DNA of 64,000 nt from the NCBI RefSeq assembly GCF_954871325.1, contig NC_088776.1, positions 52,470,569 through 52,534,568 of the forward strand, written 5' to 3'. Source of the stretch: Gordionus sp. m RMFG-2023. Its lineage: Eukaryota; Nematomorpha; Gordioida; Chordodea; Parachordodidae. The translations under genes and the position numbers were made by a program. Every line of letters starts with the position of its first letter. Position 1 is the first letter of the stretch. The notes below the pieces were generated by a model. That model had not been told where the DNA came from. It was given only the letters and a program-made list of their open reading frames with translations, and ran no database searches. Below are positions 1 through 15,300 of this stretch, piece after piece.

Positions 1-399
1 AAAAAAAATATATATATTTATTTGATTATAAGCTTTTGTTGATATTCGTTTCAGTTTAGATGTATATTACACGTTAGTTAGAAAACGATACCATAATATA
101 CATTAAAATTCTAAAATAAACTATAGAAGTATAAATAAGGGGTGTATTCGAATTCTAATTCAATTCATTTCTCTGAAAGAAAAAGAAACCATTCTCCTAA
201 TATATATTATCCAAGTATATAAGACAAAGATTAATCATTTACTACTATAATCCGAAAACCAGATAGATATACTTTTAATTTCTCTTTTTTTTTGCTATAT
301 ATATTCTATTTTATTAACATAGAGTCTTGTGTATAATAATTTAACAACCAAAAATTAATATGTTTACATTTATTACACCTTTTCCCACTCCCGTCCCAG

Positions 400-3300
400 T
401 CCACCCTAAAAATATTCTCGGAGAAATCGAGCGAACCGCAATCAGAATCAGAAACAACTATATTCGACGATTTTATCGAGAGAGAGGATTTGACGGCAAT
501 TTTAAGTGACACATATCCGGGTCATCCATACCCCTCCATCAGTTATATAGATACCATTCAAACTGAAAAATCGGTTTACTTTACAGTTGCAACTTTGGAA
601 TCGATTAGTAATTATTCCAATCACACGGAAAAGAAGCATTTTCACTCGGTGTTCAAGCTTCGATTTGAGACCGTGGAAAGTAAAGTTCTCTATCTGTTCC
701 TTTCTTTCCCCTTTTTAATAGGTATCCTTTTTCAAAATAATTTATAATTTTTTTGCAATCTTAAATTAATACATATATTGATTACAGCACTTGGCACTCA
801 ATCATACCATTAATTAGTCTCACGAGAAAAAAGAGGAGAGAATCCAATAAGAGCCTACCATCTACTATATTTCTCTTTTCAAAAACATTGAATATTAATC
901 AATTTTTATCAGAAACGGAATATATGCCCAACGATACCCTGATACTTCAATTCAAAAATTTGTTCGAGGAAATTCAATCTACGCTTAATAAGGTGACCGA
1001 TATCAATTTCGAAATTAACACGATTCTCCAAAAAACTTTGCCTCAGAACATAACTAAAGATGTCATTATAAATGGTCTTATTATTTATTTTTTTCATTTA
1101 ATTATAATTTTGACAAAAAGATGCATTTTTAATATATCTTAATCCTAACCCATATCTATAATCCCCCAAGCTCTCATTATGAAACATACTTCATCCAATT
1201 GAAAAAAATGCCTCTGAGATGGTCAATCCTTAAGTTGATCCTCTTTAACTAGGGATGATTGGAGTATATTAACCTTTAAAACAAAGGTTTCTCAATTATG
1301 CAGATTAGCTGAGTGTCTTAACTCGTCTTATTCCTAAACAGAAATCTGTTTAGAAAGAGAATATTTAGATTCAGTGCACACTTAAAAATAAAATAGAATA
1401 GGGTCTCCTAGTTCAAAATCTGAATTCCACTGGTCTAAACAGAAATAAATTTTATAAATAAGGCGAACCAGGACATGGCTATATGATTGTATAAAAAAAA
1501 GGAAGAGAGAAATATATATATTTTTTAAATGATTATGATACCAAGTTATGATAAAAATATTGTTTATATTTTGACACAAATTAAGGAGATCTGATCGTGA
1601 ATGGCACCATAAAAATCCAGAATTTGGTAATTAATACTAATCGGACAGAATTTCCAATTATTGATATAAGCGAATTGGATACCCTGACAACTTCTGCCGA
1701 AAACTACAGTCTCTTCTTTGACGATATTCTTTTAACGAATCAACCGAATCAAACTTTAAACGGTAAAAAAAATGGCGGGTGGATGACGAGTAATCGTCTT
1801 GCCCGAAACTTTTAATGAAAAATGAAAAAAATATTATAATATGAATAGAATAATTTAAAAAAATTGAGTAAAATAGGGTTATATTTCCCCTCCTTCGCCC
1901 ATAAAAAATAAATGAAATAACTGAAATGTTAACGTATATTTTAAGACCTATCTATATACTAGTAGTGAGAATATAACTGTACTGTATTACAAGTGCGTAA
2001 CAAATATTACCCCCCCCCCCACTCCATCACAACCCCTCACCCTCTCCCTATATACAATATATTATTATAAGAAAGAATTTGAATATTAATTAGTAAAAAT
2101 TAATAATTTTTAAAAATAACGACTATAATTTAAAATTTTTAGAAAAAAAGCATTTTAACAAAAAACAAAGTGAACACCCAAAAATATTTATATAAAAATG
2201 TAATATAGCCAAGCCTACAATAAGTTGACTTCTTAGCAAAATCTTGGATATGCTAGTGCTGTATTATTACATAATAATTAAACTATATATTGTAAGTTTT
2301 AAATTCATTTACAAAATAAGGGGAATTCCAATTTCTTGATAGGAATTTAACCATAAGCGACGAATTCAACTGTCCATCCATAATGGTCGAGGGAGATGTA
2401 AATGGAATTTTTATCAACGAGTTAGATCAGCATTGCTTAATGTCACCTAACCCAACCAATCCCCACTCTGACCAATCTCAAGTGATTAAAGGAATTTGGA
2501 CTGTACCTCAAGATAAAAAGGTTTTCGCTAGTTTCGTGAATTACACGGGCCGGCTAAATAATCTTACTCCTCTCATAGGTTAAATTAACTTATATATTTT
2601 TTTGTTGTTTTACATTATATCTCAGACAAAATACAACCCTCTGTGATAAATTGAGTTCTTGGATTTTTTTTTCTTTATTGTTTAGTGTCCATTTGTCAAT
2701 CCCTTTAACTATTATAAAAGCATCAGTGATAGTTAAGATAACTATAGACTTTGAACGGGAACTTTCTGGAACCGAAATGCATAAGGTTTTTCAGAAACAG
2801 GAACACTATAAGAAACATATTTCTGAGCGGTGCGAAAGTGATGACTTTTTAGTTGATCAAGGATCGAATAAAATGGCCATTTGTAGGCATTTTTTTAGGT
2901 TATGAATGTTATACTAATTAACTTATATATTATGGTAATCGTAGCTTCGACCCAAAACAATGAGCTGGTATTCAAGGAAGTCTCCTTCGAGAAGGGTCTT
3001 TACGTTAAAGAACTGTTGGAATTAAAAGGCACGCTTAACGGATTGGACGACTTTTCTCCCACAAATATAGAATCGAATGAAAATCAGATATCCGTTAAGG
3101 CTAAAAAAATATTGAACGGTAACCTGAGAATCATAGGCAATTTCGAGGTTGTCACAGATGTCAATAAAGTAATAGAATCGATTTATCGTAATATTTATGC
3201 CAGCTTATGGAATTGAATTATTCTACATTTTACTTTTTCTATATACTTGTATATATACAATATTTTTTGAATCTTTTCTATATACTATATATATATATAC

Positions 3301-6300
3301 AATATTTTTTGAATCTTTTTTATATTAATATATCATAAAATAATTTTAGTGGATAAAGATGAAGGACACTCTTTAAAATTAGATTTTGACCTTTTCATGT
3401 GACCAAACATGTAGTTAGAATAGAATCAAACAAAGAAATATAAAAAAATATATTTTTAAGTGAACTTAATTGGAAAAAGGCAAACAAACTAATAAGTTAC
3501 CGAAATATTTCCTTAATAAAAAAATGTATTTTTTTATTGATGAAATACTCCATAGTAAGAACATTGGGAAGACAGGGGTTCTTGTGATCGCTCAAATTTT
3601 CTTCTGGGATACTGAACTTTAAGGCCGTGACCTTGTGTTTTTTTATTTTTAAACGGTAAGCCTGTTTAGCGATCTATATAACTTCCTCAACACAGCCTAA
3701 GGCTTTTTAGATTTACGTAGGTAAAGTATCTTTGTGATTCCTTACAAACCAAAATGTATATTTAATCTACACACTTAAAATAAACCAAAATAGGGTGTCC
3801 CAGTGCAAAATCTATTAAAAATAAGATGAACACACGACCTAATGGTTATTTATTTTTTACCAAAGACTATATTACGTACAATGCGATTAAGAAAAATTCT
3901 ATTTTTTAAAATATTACACTACATATAAATTTTTTATATTCACAATATTATGAATTTAACCCTTTAAAAGTAATTTTCTCAAATGTAGCTAATCTTTAAA
4001 AAAATATAAAATAAAGATTTTAATTATTTTAAAAGGTAACCCATATAAAAGATTAAACCGTATTCTATTTCTTTTCCCAAATTTTATTTTTCCAAGGAAA
4101 TATCAATTATTATGGTAAAGAGTAGTCAGAATAATGAGAGATATTATTAGGATTGTTAATAAGCCCGATTAGGAATATTTTTAAAAATGCCCCCAAAATA
4201 TTGTTATGCAAGTCAGAAGATTTCTCTCGGGCTTTTAAAGCAACACTAGATATTATTTTTTATTAAGAAATATAAAGTACTTCTGATTCTAGACAGGTCT
4301 ACAATAAGTGAAATCTAAAGACCTACAATAAAATCACCTCCCTTAGCAAAATCATAAGCTGTGAGCTATATAAAAGGCTAGATAGGTCATTATGTTTCGT
4401 GAAACAAAACTGTTCTTTTTTTTGTAATTATGTAATTTTTTGTTTTATCTAAAAAAAATTTGAAATCAAAGAACTTGAACATCAATAAATGGATGAAGGA
4501 TACCAAATTTTTGACGATCGAAGGAGAACAATCAATAAAGTCTCAAATCACGTTTGACGCACCAACCCAATTTGAAAAAGTGGTTTTTAAAACTGTGAAT
4601 GATATGAATATGAATGATTTCCTCAATAACATCGTCCCATCCAATGGCGATTACCAAGTCATAACGGGTGAGGAGTTTTACCATTAAAAAAAAATTAACC
4701 AAAATTTATAAAAGTTTTTTTTTAATTATCATAACACATTTTTTTAGGTTCAATAATATCAACAAACACAAGTTTTTTTAACATTTCAAGTCTCCCAAAT
4801 AAGAATAATAAAGTTTTTTGATGGAGATAGTATATAGGAACTATATCAGATATATCTAATCTATAGGATAAATTATCAACTTAAACATAGTAAAATAATA
4901 AACCATATTAGAGTAAAGCTCCTTTTTTATAGTAAGAGCGAAATACCGCGATATCACCCACGCGACACATAATTTATCGCTAAACTACAAAATAGCTGTA
5001 TAATTTAACAATATATATTTTGTATATCGCTGTGTTTCGCGCTTGTTTTAATAGATATTACACAGAAAGGTAGGCGCGCTTTAAAAAAAAATGTTTGAAG
5101 GGAACAGCTGAGCAAGATTTTAAATTTAATTTTTCAGAATGGACATAAAAAATAATGCGTTCGTTGAAAATATGAATACGTTCATGTTCAAAAATCGCTT
5201 AAAATAAAAAACACGTTATTTACCATATGTCTTTCAAAAAAACGAACTTTATTTACCAACGCATCAACTAGTAAATAGTTGTATAGTCGATTTGAGATGG
5301 TTATGCTCACACTTAGTGATGCAAAATCGCTCCATTTGAGCCGATTTTTATAAGCGGCTAACTCACTATTTTAGTCACAAAAATTTTACATAAGCCTCGA
5401 AATTTAGCTAATAGATGTCCAAACCTTTGTGCCATCTATGAGCAAAATCTTCAGGTTTGGGTATTATTTTTCATGATAAAATACCGAGTTAGTCGTTTTT
5501 AGAAGATGATAACCTCAAGAGATTTCACAATAAATATATCAATTTATTGTAAAAAAATAATTGTTACTTTACTAGGTCGTAAAACATTTACCTCCGATGT
5601 CACAATAGCCAAGGATGCCTTATTCACCGGCTCATTGAACAACTTAAGTCTGGACAAAGACTTTGTGATTATCCGAGAAAATCCATCCATATTCAGGCTG
5701 TACGCTTTCGTATTCACGGATTCGGTTAGCATTGAAAAGGAGATCAATGTCGAATATGTGAACGGAAGGAATTTTTCTGACGATGTTTTGACCAAAAATT
5801 CTATTCAGAGGATAACCGGTATGTAATAATCTTGCAGGCTAAATAAGCTAAAAATTGAGAGTTAAAATTTATAAATTCGTGAAAATTTTAGTTAAAAATA
5901 ATGAGATTGGCAAATTTATAAAAATTATACTAATGATTTGTTTTGTCATGATAAGAAAAAATTATTTATGAATTAAGAATGCTGCTAAATTATGAGGGAA
6001 CACAAAATTCCAGTTTATATATAGTAAGTAATTTTAAAATAATGTTATAGGGAAATGGAGATTCTTAAACGATGTAACTTTCATGGGTACCACTCAAATA
6101 GACGAATATAAAAATGCCATAAATGTAGATTCAGGAGTAAAAATTAATGGGGTAGATTTATCTGAAACGATTCCCAAATTGGCAAAGAAACAAGGTGGGA
6201 ATAGGTTTAAGGAAGAGGTGACTTTTCATGTTGATGCCACGGATATCGAAGGCAATATAACTATCAATGAGGAAAAGAAAATTAACGATCACGATATTAT

Positions 6301-9300
6301 TGATATTACAGATGTGAGTAGGATACCTGAGTAGTATACAATCTTTCTATTTTTCTGATAGTTTTGGCTAAATTGCAGATTTTCTGTTAGTAATTTTTAT
6401 AGGTAAAATTCACCAAAAGTTACTTACAAAAGTAAAGTCTACCCGACTTAGGTTAGTTTTTAAAATTATAATATTATAAATATCGTTTCTGGGAGGTTTG
6501 CTATCTTATAAAAGAAACCCAAAATAGTTTATATTAACTATAATCTTTTAAATATACACATATTTGTAGATTTGGACTCTCACTACGGATCAAATGATCC
6601 CGATTCAAAACTTGAATATTCTTTCCAAAATCGTGGTAAACGACAAGTTAATTTGCAATCGCGTAAATGGTTTTGACGTTAGGAAAGATTTTGTCAATTT
6701 TATCGAGCCGAATCACATCAAAGGTCCTGTCAGTTTTTCGGATAAGTTGACCGTCAATAATCTTATGTTTAACGGTCATGCTAAATTGAACGGTATTCAA
6801 CCTAACTCTTACCTTAATAAAGTGAGTTTTTTTATAGTTCTTTATAATATTATGACGTATTGAGATATGAAATCCACGGGGAACCAAAATCTATCGACTT
6901 TTAAATCATTTACCTAGAGGCCATTTAAAAATTTTTAAAATATTTTGTTATACATATATAGAGTAACCTACCCTGTAAATTAAGAAGATTTTCGCCATTA
7001 ACCTTAACCTAAAAATTCTTAATATGCCAGGGCTCGGTTTGGATCGTACTCGGTCTAGGGCACTAGGCCGTGTAAGAACCAAAAATAAACAATTCATAAT
7101 ATCCTGTCCGGGTTATAAAATAATATTTTAAAAACCAGCAAATTTCTACCACCTTTGGCCCCAGGAAATGGATTTTCTTACATATTAGTGCCAGGCCTAT
7201 AAATAAATGCATCGGTTGGTCTCAAATATAGAAGGGCGGAGGGGGTCCCTATTTTAAAGGTTGATTCCTAATAATTTTTGAGGCAAATATTGGCAAACTA
7301 AAACAAATTTTATTTTAATAGGTAATATACGTGGACTCTAACGAACCTATAATATATATAAACGGTGATATCGTATTTGCGAAAGATGTCACATTTCACA
7401 ACGACGTTCGAATCGAAAAATCTTTGAATGGACACGATCTTTACAAGGATTTCTTGTTAAATGGAACGGTTCAAGAATTGAAAGGTTTATTATTTTTTTG
7501 ATAGAATTATTTTAAAAAAAAATAAAATGGCGAACAAATGAGTATAAAAATTAAATTCCTCCCGCGGCTCAGAAAATGTTAAGGTCTGAATTTGGGATTC
7601 GGGCTACATAACGGGCCTTGATCTAAGAAAATTTGCCGCCGTCTGCGATCTGACCCGGGTCGAAAAATTTCTGATCTCATATAAATATATATTTGTTGTT
7701 TTAAAAAAATATTTGGTATCGGTAACATTTAAATCAATATTTACTTAATTTTTTTTTATACGAATGAATATCTTATAGTGAAAAAATTTACCAGAAAATA
7801 TACATTTTTTAACCAATTGTCTCCTTCTATTTTTAATTAATCGCTACTTATTGTCAAATATAATATGTGAAATATATCAACCACTTTTTGCACACCATAC
7901 ACAAATTCTTTCTTAAGCTTCCCACCTGAAACCGGATATTATGGTCGTAGTAGGGGACATGGTTATACAAGGTGGTCTTACTGTTATCGATGAATCGCCG
8001 GGCACTTCCATTGTTCAAGGCTATGAGCTGGAAACATTTTGCAACTCTATAGTGCATCCCTCTAATCCCTTCTTAGTTCCGGGGGAAAAAAACATTCCTA
8101 TAAGGGGTAAAAAGATCTTTATAACTAAAGCGAATATTGAATCATTGGTGGTAACTGGCAACTTTAACGATATCAACGCCCAAGAGTTTCAAGATTATAT
8201 GGAAAACGCAGTATTAATTGACCCTTCTAAAGCCGAGGTCGAGATAAAAGGCGCGTATAATTTGACCTTTGAAGGGAAATTGAGTATAGAGCCTACCCAT
8301 ACTTTGAATCATGATTATCACGAAAATTCTGGATACGGAGGTATTCCTAATAAACGCAAGGCTTCTTCTACGGGTATAAAAATACTGGGAAAACTTATTA
8401 CACCTATACAAATTTTAGCGGTCGACTCTGACTATAATAAAGATTATGATAATGATAAAGGGTACCGCTACGTAGAAATAAGCAACTTCACTCGTTTCTT
8501 GGAACTTGTCATAACGGAAAATGAAATAAGTGGAGGTAATGCGCAGCCCTATATGAATGGTTTAAAAAGCCACGCGAGAATATCTGGCAAGAAAATATTT
8601 CTCGGGCCCGTCACTTTTTCCGGGGGTCTGAATGTAGGGTCAGATTATTTTTTCAACGGAGTCGATTTAAACGAATTAAAAAACAGTCTGTTGGACATTC
8701 ACAGCGAACAAACCTTGACGTCTAAGCTTAACTTTGAAAAGGGTGTCACGATAAAAAATTTGATAATTCAAGATGAACAAAAGGTGAAAATATTTGGGCA
8801 ATTGTATAGCGATCTCTATAAATTGGACTTGAGCGATGCCAAAAGACCATCACTAATCATCGACGAGGACGTGATATTCGAGAACGATGTTGAATTTATC
8901 GGGAAAGACGTATATATTGAGGATACCCTCAATGGAATCCCGTTTACTGATGTATATACATATATAGCGAGTTTATTATATATTATGAGTTGATGATTTA
9001 TACTGGGTAAAATGTATAGGTTGCTATAAGGGCTGACATGAGGATAAATTTATTTTCACGATAGTTATACTTCCTTTATTTTGTTTGATGGGATTCTGGA
9101 TCGGTTTCGATCAGTAGGTTAGGAAATTTAGACTATATGAGTTAAAACAGGACAATATAAATAACATAAATCGATAAAATGGCATTTTTATATTTTAATA
9201 TCAATAAAGGGGTCGTCAATTAAGAGTTGCCCATCCATTTTAGTGAACAAATGCATTTTAAGGAGAAATTGCTTATTTTTTTTAAACTCAACCATTTATC

Positions 9301-12300
9301 TATATAAATTTAAATGTATAGGTGTTAGTTAAACTCGATTCCACCTCGGATGTCCTGATATTCGACAAAGATCAAGAATTCGAGGATTTATTGATTCTGG
9401 GTGATATTAAAACCCACGGAGGGGTTAATGGGATACAACTTAGAGATTTACAAAAAAATGTAATTATTCTGTTCCCTTTTATTAATTCAAATATATATAT
9501 ATAAATTAAAGTGTTAAAAAATACTTGTTGTAGGTGTAGATGATATTCATTTGCTAATAAAAAATAATAATTACAAAATGAGTGAATCTTAAAAATCGAT
9601 TTAATTCCACGAATATTTGCTAATTTCAAATCTCAATCTTATTTAAAATTAAATTAAATTGATAGTTTTTACGTAAATAATATATTAGAGTCTAATGCAC
9701 GATATCCCACAAGTCATAGAAGATAATTGGATTTTTAATGGAGAAGTCAGCTTTGGCGAAAACGTCCTTTTCAATAATTTGATCAACGAAAATAATTTAA
9801 CCGAATTTTACGAAAATGCTTTATTACGCAACAATAATGGCGAGCCTCAAGTTAAAATCTTCAAAATTAAATATTTTAAAATTGATTGATTGTTATTCGG
9901 TTAGGGCAGGGAAACAAAAAAAAAGGAACAAATAAAAATATTGAATTTAAACAAAATAAAATTAAAAATAAAATATTTTACATTTTAATATAAAAATAAT
10001 TTACTATAAACTTTAAAAAATGCGACAACATTATTAGATAAAAATGGTATATACAAACACATTAAAGGTCATACATGGGGATTTGACGATCATAGGATCT
10101 GATCAGGCAGGTCAGTTAACGAACATCACGGTTAACGAGGAATTCAGTATCAATACCTTAAATATCGATGCCCATTTTAACGGCTATGATTTAAATAAGC
10201 TAACCAAGAACGCTGTACATAAAAAGGCCAATCCCATTATAATTATTACCTCAAACGTGGTATACACTCATGAGGAAATACATTTCAAAAAGGGATTAGA
10301 TGTAGAAGGCAAAATCTTTTATATTATTCTCATAATTAAAGAATATATATATATATTTTTATAATTAACATTTTATCTTATAGATTTCAACCTTAAAATA
10401 TTTAATTTGAGATTGAGATTATTGACAAACGATTTAGTTATAAGGTTATTGAAACAGCGAATCTAATTGTGTTAGTTACGATAATGTGAGCATATAATAT
10501 CATTAAGTCTAATTATGGTATATTATTCATAATAATAATAGTTAGGGTGTTTCTAAGCTTTAGAAGGATCTAATAATTTATTCAAGCCGTGAAATTACCA
10601 TAGCTTATAGTTGGCTATAAGATTTTATAAAAAAAATTCGACACATTTGTCGCTGTTAGGTATGGAAATGTATAACCGCTATAATCTCTAAATTAAAAAA
10701 AAAAATTCTCTAAAAAAGGTCACATAAATGGTGCCAAGTTCCCTGAAGATTTTGTACCTATCCATAACACCGAGGATACCGTTTACGTCCCGGGACACAC
10801 AATAATCTTAAATTCAGATGTTAGAGTGCTAAATGATATAGAGGTCGAGGGAAAAATCAATGATATTAAGTTGGTTCATTTTTCGGAAAGCATTTTGAAT
10901 CTGGAAGAATACGCCATGGAATTAACTGGAGTTGTCAAGTTTTACGGGGATGTTATCGCAGAAAGTTTTTTTTAAAATAAATTACATTGATACAAAAAAT
11001 GGTTTATAAATAGGTTTAGTACAATTTACCTTCTTTCCTAATGAACTAGGGTTAAAGTTTTTTTTAAACATTGAACTTAAGATTATGCACAAAGTTAAAT
11101 ACTTATCTTCATATAATACAAATCAGAAGATGTAATATTCTTTGACACTGTGAACGATATGAATTTAAGCCAAGATTTGGTGCTTAAGCACGGAGATTTC
11201 GATATAACGGGCGAAAAACACATGCTAAAGGACATGACTCTTAACGATGACATATATGGAACGTGCAGAGTTATCAATGGAATAGATTTACCGGAGCTGG
11301 CTGAAGTATTGGTCAGGAAAAGAACAAATGCTACTTTAAACTATAATATGGTAATTATTTTGAGTGTTCTTATATATATATATATATATATGTATTAATA
11401 ATTTGATGGTGAGATGAGCGGCGTATCTAGATTAAAGGTTGGCCTGAATCAGTTCTTGAAGATTTTTAAAAAGCCGACCCATTACACAGATTGCTCTCTC
11501 TGATGTGTATTTTTGATTATCAGAACATGAAAAATCATACTCATTTTTTTTGATAACATACTTTTTACTATTATGAGATTTAAAAACATATACTTTAAGT
11601 TTAATAAAATATTTTTCAATTTCATCTTATATTTACCATTTGAAAAATTGCAAGATTTTCAAAAAATCTGTTGAGATAAAGCAAAACGTACAATTTCGTA
11701 GCTTGTTAAATGGGCTAAATATCAATGGTTTAGAAAATATTTTCGAAGATTCACTAGAACGTTTGAACAAAGAAATGGACACACTTTCTGGCGAAATTAA
11801 ATATCACGATTTGATCTTGGATTCACAAATAAAGGCGTCTTTGAGTAATTAAAACATTTTCAAGCACGTTTTAATTTATGAAAAAATTATAATTTAAAGA
11901 AAGAAGGAACATAATTTATTTTCTTATAATTATTTAAAGGGCAACCGGCAATATTGGCTTATTGGGAAATTTCACAAACGTGGCCAGAAATGACAGAGAC
12001 TTTTAGATATGATTTTTTAAGCTATTACGATACCCATTTCATTTATAAATGGGTCCATAACGGATCAGGTTGTCACAATCTTCCCAAGGAATGTCGGTAT
12101 AGTTATATATATATATGGTCACATTTGTATCAAATCGACAGACGAATCTTGGCGAACACCTTAGATTTTAACAAAATTGATCTATTAATTTACCCAAATT
12201 TTAGATTTTAATCTAGTCCTCGAGCAAGAATTAATCGTGATAAAAGGAAAAGACCATTTTTTTTTATAAATCTAACTGTTTAAAATAAATATTTTAGGAA

Positions 12301-15300
12301 AAAATAAAAATTAATAAATAAGCCTTCTATAATCTTATATCTCGAAAACTGTTTGCGATATAATAATACAAAAATGCTTAATTTGGCAAAAAAAAAATTT
12401 AAAATAAATAAGGTGCCTTTTTTAAGATTGATTTTTGTCATCCTATATCCGGTTTGTGAGGCCATTTTTAAATTAAATGTAACTTGAAAGCCAAAGTCTA
12501 GCAGTATAACGACCTTTATAGTTTTCTTTTATATTTATACATATTGGAGATAATGATCAAAAATCCAATAGATTAATTTCTTTTAAAATTTAGGGTATTT
12601 TATTTTTATTTTATATTTTAGTCTCTATATAACAAATCAAAATAAAATCTATATTAATAAATGATATATTAAATTATTCATATTGATTATATTTGATAAT
12701 CATTTAACTAATACCATCATTATATATTTTATCATTTATTTAAAAAGAATGAATGAATTTCTAATTTCCAGTATTTTTGTTTCTCTTTCTTTTTTACTAC
12801 ACATCCCTTTCATGGGCAGTTTGGGAGCAGTCAAAGCCATGGAACCCTCTCTGATTATTTATTGGTTTGCGTAAAACTTGGAACCAAGTTTCGAAATCGC
12901 TCCTCTCCTGACTGCTATTTTTATTTACGCATATGAACATTACGTACTCATATATCTATGCAATAAATATCCCTATAATCCCTTACAAAGGGGCCGAATC
13001 GTACAATTTACTATATAATTCGAAATAATGATATCAATATTATACATAAGTTCTTTTGCCACTTTATCAAATATTATTCTCTTCCTTGCAATAGCCCATA
13101 TGTTGCATGGTATTATGGAGAAAAGAAACAAAAAATGCCGAGAATTAGAAAACTCATTCATTCTTCAATTTTCAATTTGAATACAATTAAGAATTTTTTG
13201 TTGGATTTTATAATTTTTCTTTGGACAAAGTCTTTGTGAATGTAAAATAAATGATAAAGTATATGATGTTAGTATTAATTAATATAATTGTATATGAATA
13301 ATATAATACAACATTGATAAATATAGATTTTGTATTAATTTGTTATATAAAAGCAAAAACGTATTATCATAGGCTAGATGAAAATTTAAAATTTAGGCAA
13401 ATTAATACTCATTGATGCCATACTCTATATATCGAATTTCATTAAAATCCAAGTGGGTCACCACGAAAAAACGTCAAATATTTGTCTTACCATTATGCAT
13501 ATCTCATTATAAACAAATATTAATATGTACAATTAAAATCATATTTCTAAATAAATATATAATTATAATTTCTTAAACTTATAATTGTTTTAACAAAAGA
13601 TACATAGGTATAATATTTAAAAGACACAGTCATATTTTAACAATATAAATTTCTCTTTTATAAAATATTTCGAGTTTATAAATTAATATATATATCTTTA
13701 AATCGGGGGTTGTGAACCCAAATTAGGGTTCAGAAATTTAAAATTTCTTGGTTAGACATTTTGAAGCACAGGCCAAACAGAGACCGATTTATGGGCAACC
13801 CATTGAGCCAGGGGTAAAATGAACTAGGAGCTGGTTCAGTCTCTTTCAGAAAATTGGTTTCGATTTAATTCTTTCTTATCAAAACTTCCACTAAATAGAG
13901 TCTAAAATTTGTGAACCCTTATTCGCCCTGCTTTAAACCTTTTATTAATATTATTAAGCTGCGATCAAATGGAGCTCTTAGAATTAACGAAAGATGGAGC
14001 GTTAGGTGATAGAGAAATCTTAGGTCATTTCAGGGATTTTCCTATGTCTATAAATTTGCAAAAATTTGATTCATCTCAACCTCAAATTATGGATTATAAA
14101 AACGAAAAAACGGATTCGGTCCCTAATATAATGTTGATAGTATCCTCTCGAAGTATAAGCTACAGCAAAGAATGTACAACAAAATCTCCAGCGTCCTCAT
14201 CTATACTTACTGGTGGATATTCTGTCAATCAGAATGAGAATGAACAGATGATTAGCAAAAATATCGAAAATAATGAACAAACCATAGCCTATTTACTGGG
14301 AGATTTTAGTCATTTAAAGAAATATAACCTGCCAAATGAAGAACATGCTAAAATTTCTTATAAGATAGGTAATAATGGAAGCGAACAAAATAATACTCGC
14401 TCTTTCATTCTGAGGGGAAAGACAGTTTTGTCGACGAAATTTGTCTCGGATGCTATATACTTCTACAGAAATCATAATTTGTATATTGTCATAGTAAATT
14501 ATTTCGACAAAGCGCTTGGTAATAAACAAATTTATATTTTTTAAAAAAAATTAATTATCAATGATCTAATGCTGCATTTATAGGCACGATAGGCTCAAGT
14601 GATGTCAATATAATTGCTAGCGAAAACACAGCTGATTTGTATCAACGCATAGCAAAATATGTTTTTTCATGCGATTTAATCTTTTCGCTCAGTGTTTATA
14701 AATTCCAGCGAAAAAATTCGCTTCACTTGAGTGAATCGTGCTTGCTTAATGCAGCACAATTAAGCTTCAAACAAAGAAAAGGAAGGAAGGGTTAAAAAAA
14801 GAAAGAAAAATTATTTAGCTCAATTTATTTCATTTTATTCTGTTCCTCACAATCCTATTCCTACTTCATATATTGAATCAAAATAAATGTTCAAAAAGTA
14901 TCACACAACGTGGATTCGTACATTTATAAATTCGATACCTCTGTCGAGGATTGGGTTAGGATTCAATCCATTCCAACTCATGGCGCAATTTCAGGCACCC
15001 TATTCGTATCCTCGATTTTTAAAGATTACTCAACTAGGATCCACAACAATCTGTATCTGGCAATAGCTAATATGTATGATTCAGTCGAGAAAAGTTACTC
15101 TACCCACTCATTCATTTACAAATGGGATGATGAAGCGGAGCAGGTTATACAGCGACAAATAATTTTTTTTTAATTTTATGTCCAATTTACTTTAGTGGGC
15201 GGGCTTAATTAAAAGGAAAAACATGAAGTTGTTCATTTGCTGACTCCAGAGTTCAACATTTTCTGGATGATAAATTACAAGTGAAATACTCTTTAAAATT

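Larger units (their letters stand above)
913..11844 (+). other. N-terminal array of divergent N-G-x-D-L repeats (17 exons)
   Basis: Exons 2 to 18 encode about 1,450 residues built from a loosely repeated block of about 55-75 aa. A typical block reads: a G-K-K-I/T-F turn, a V-T-F strand, a run of short hydrophobic strands, then an N-G-hydrophobic-D-L motif followed by an E-L/D-L helix-like stretch. Clear copies end in NGVDLNEL (about 8655-8680), NGYDLNKL (about 10180), NGIDLPEL (about 11276), NGVDLSET (about 6150), NGHDLYKD (about 7427) and NGIQLRDL (about 9427). The alternating short hydrophobic strands suggest a beta-solenoid or stacked beta-sheet fold; this is inference. No Pfam family is recognised by eye. 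Confidence 0.6.

Noticed and set aside
306-512. Minus-strand ORF at the left edge
   Set aside because: It is antisense to the first visible exon of the EAR/mucin gene and shows no domain or splice support.
12683-12874. Hydrophobic ORF in intron 19 of the EAR/mucin gene
   Set aside because: No splice sites of suitable phase and no similarity to the neighbouring domains; AT-rich DNA gives such ORFs often.
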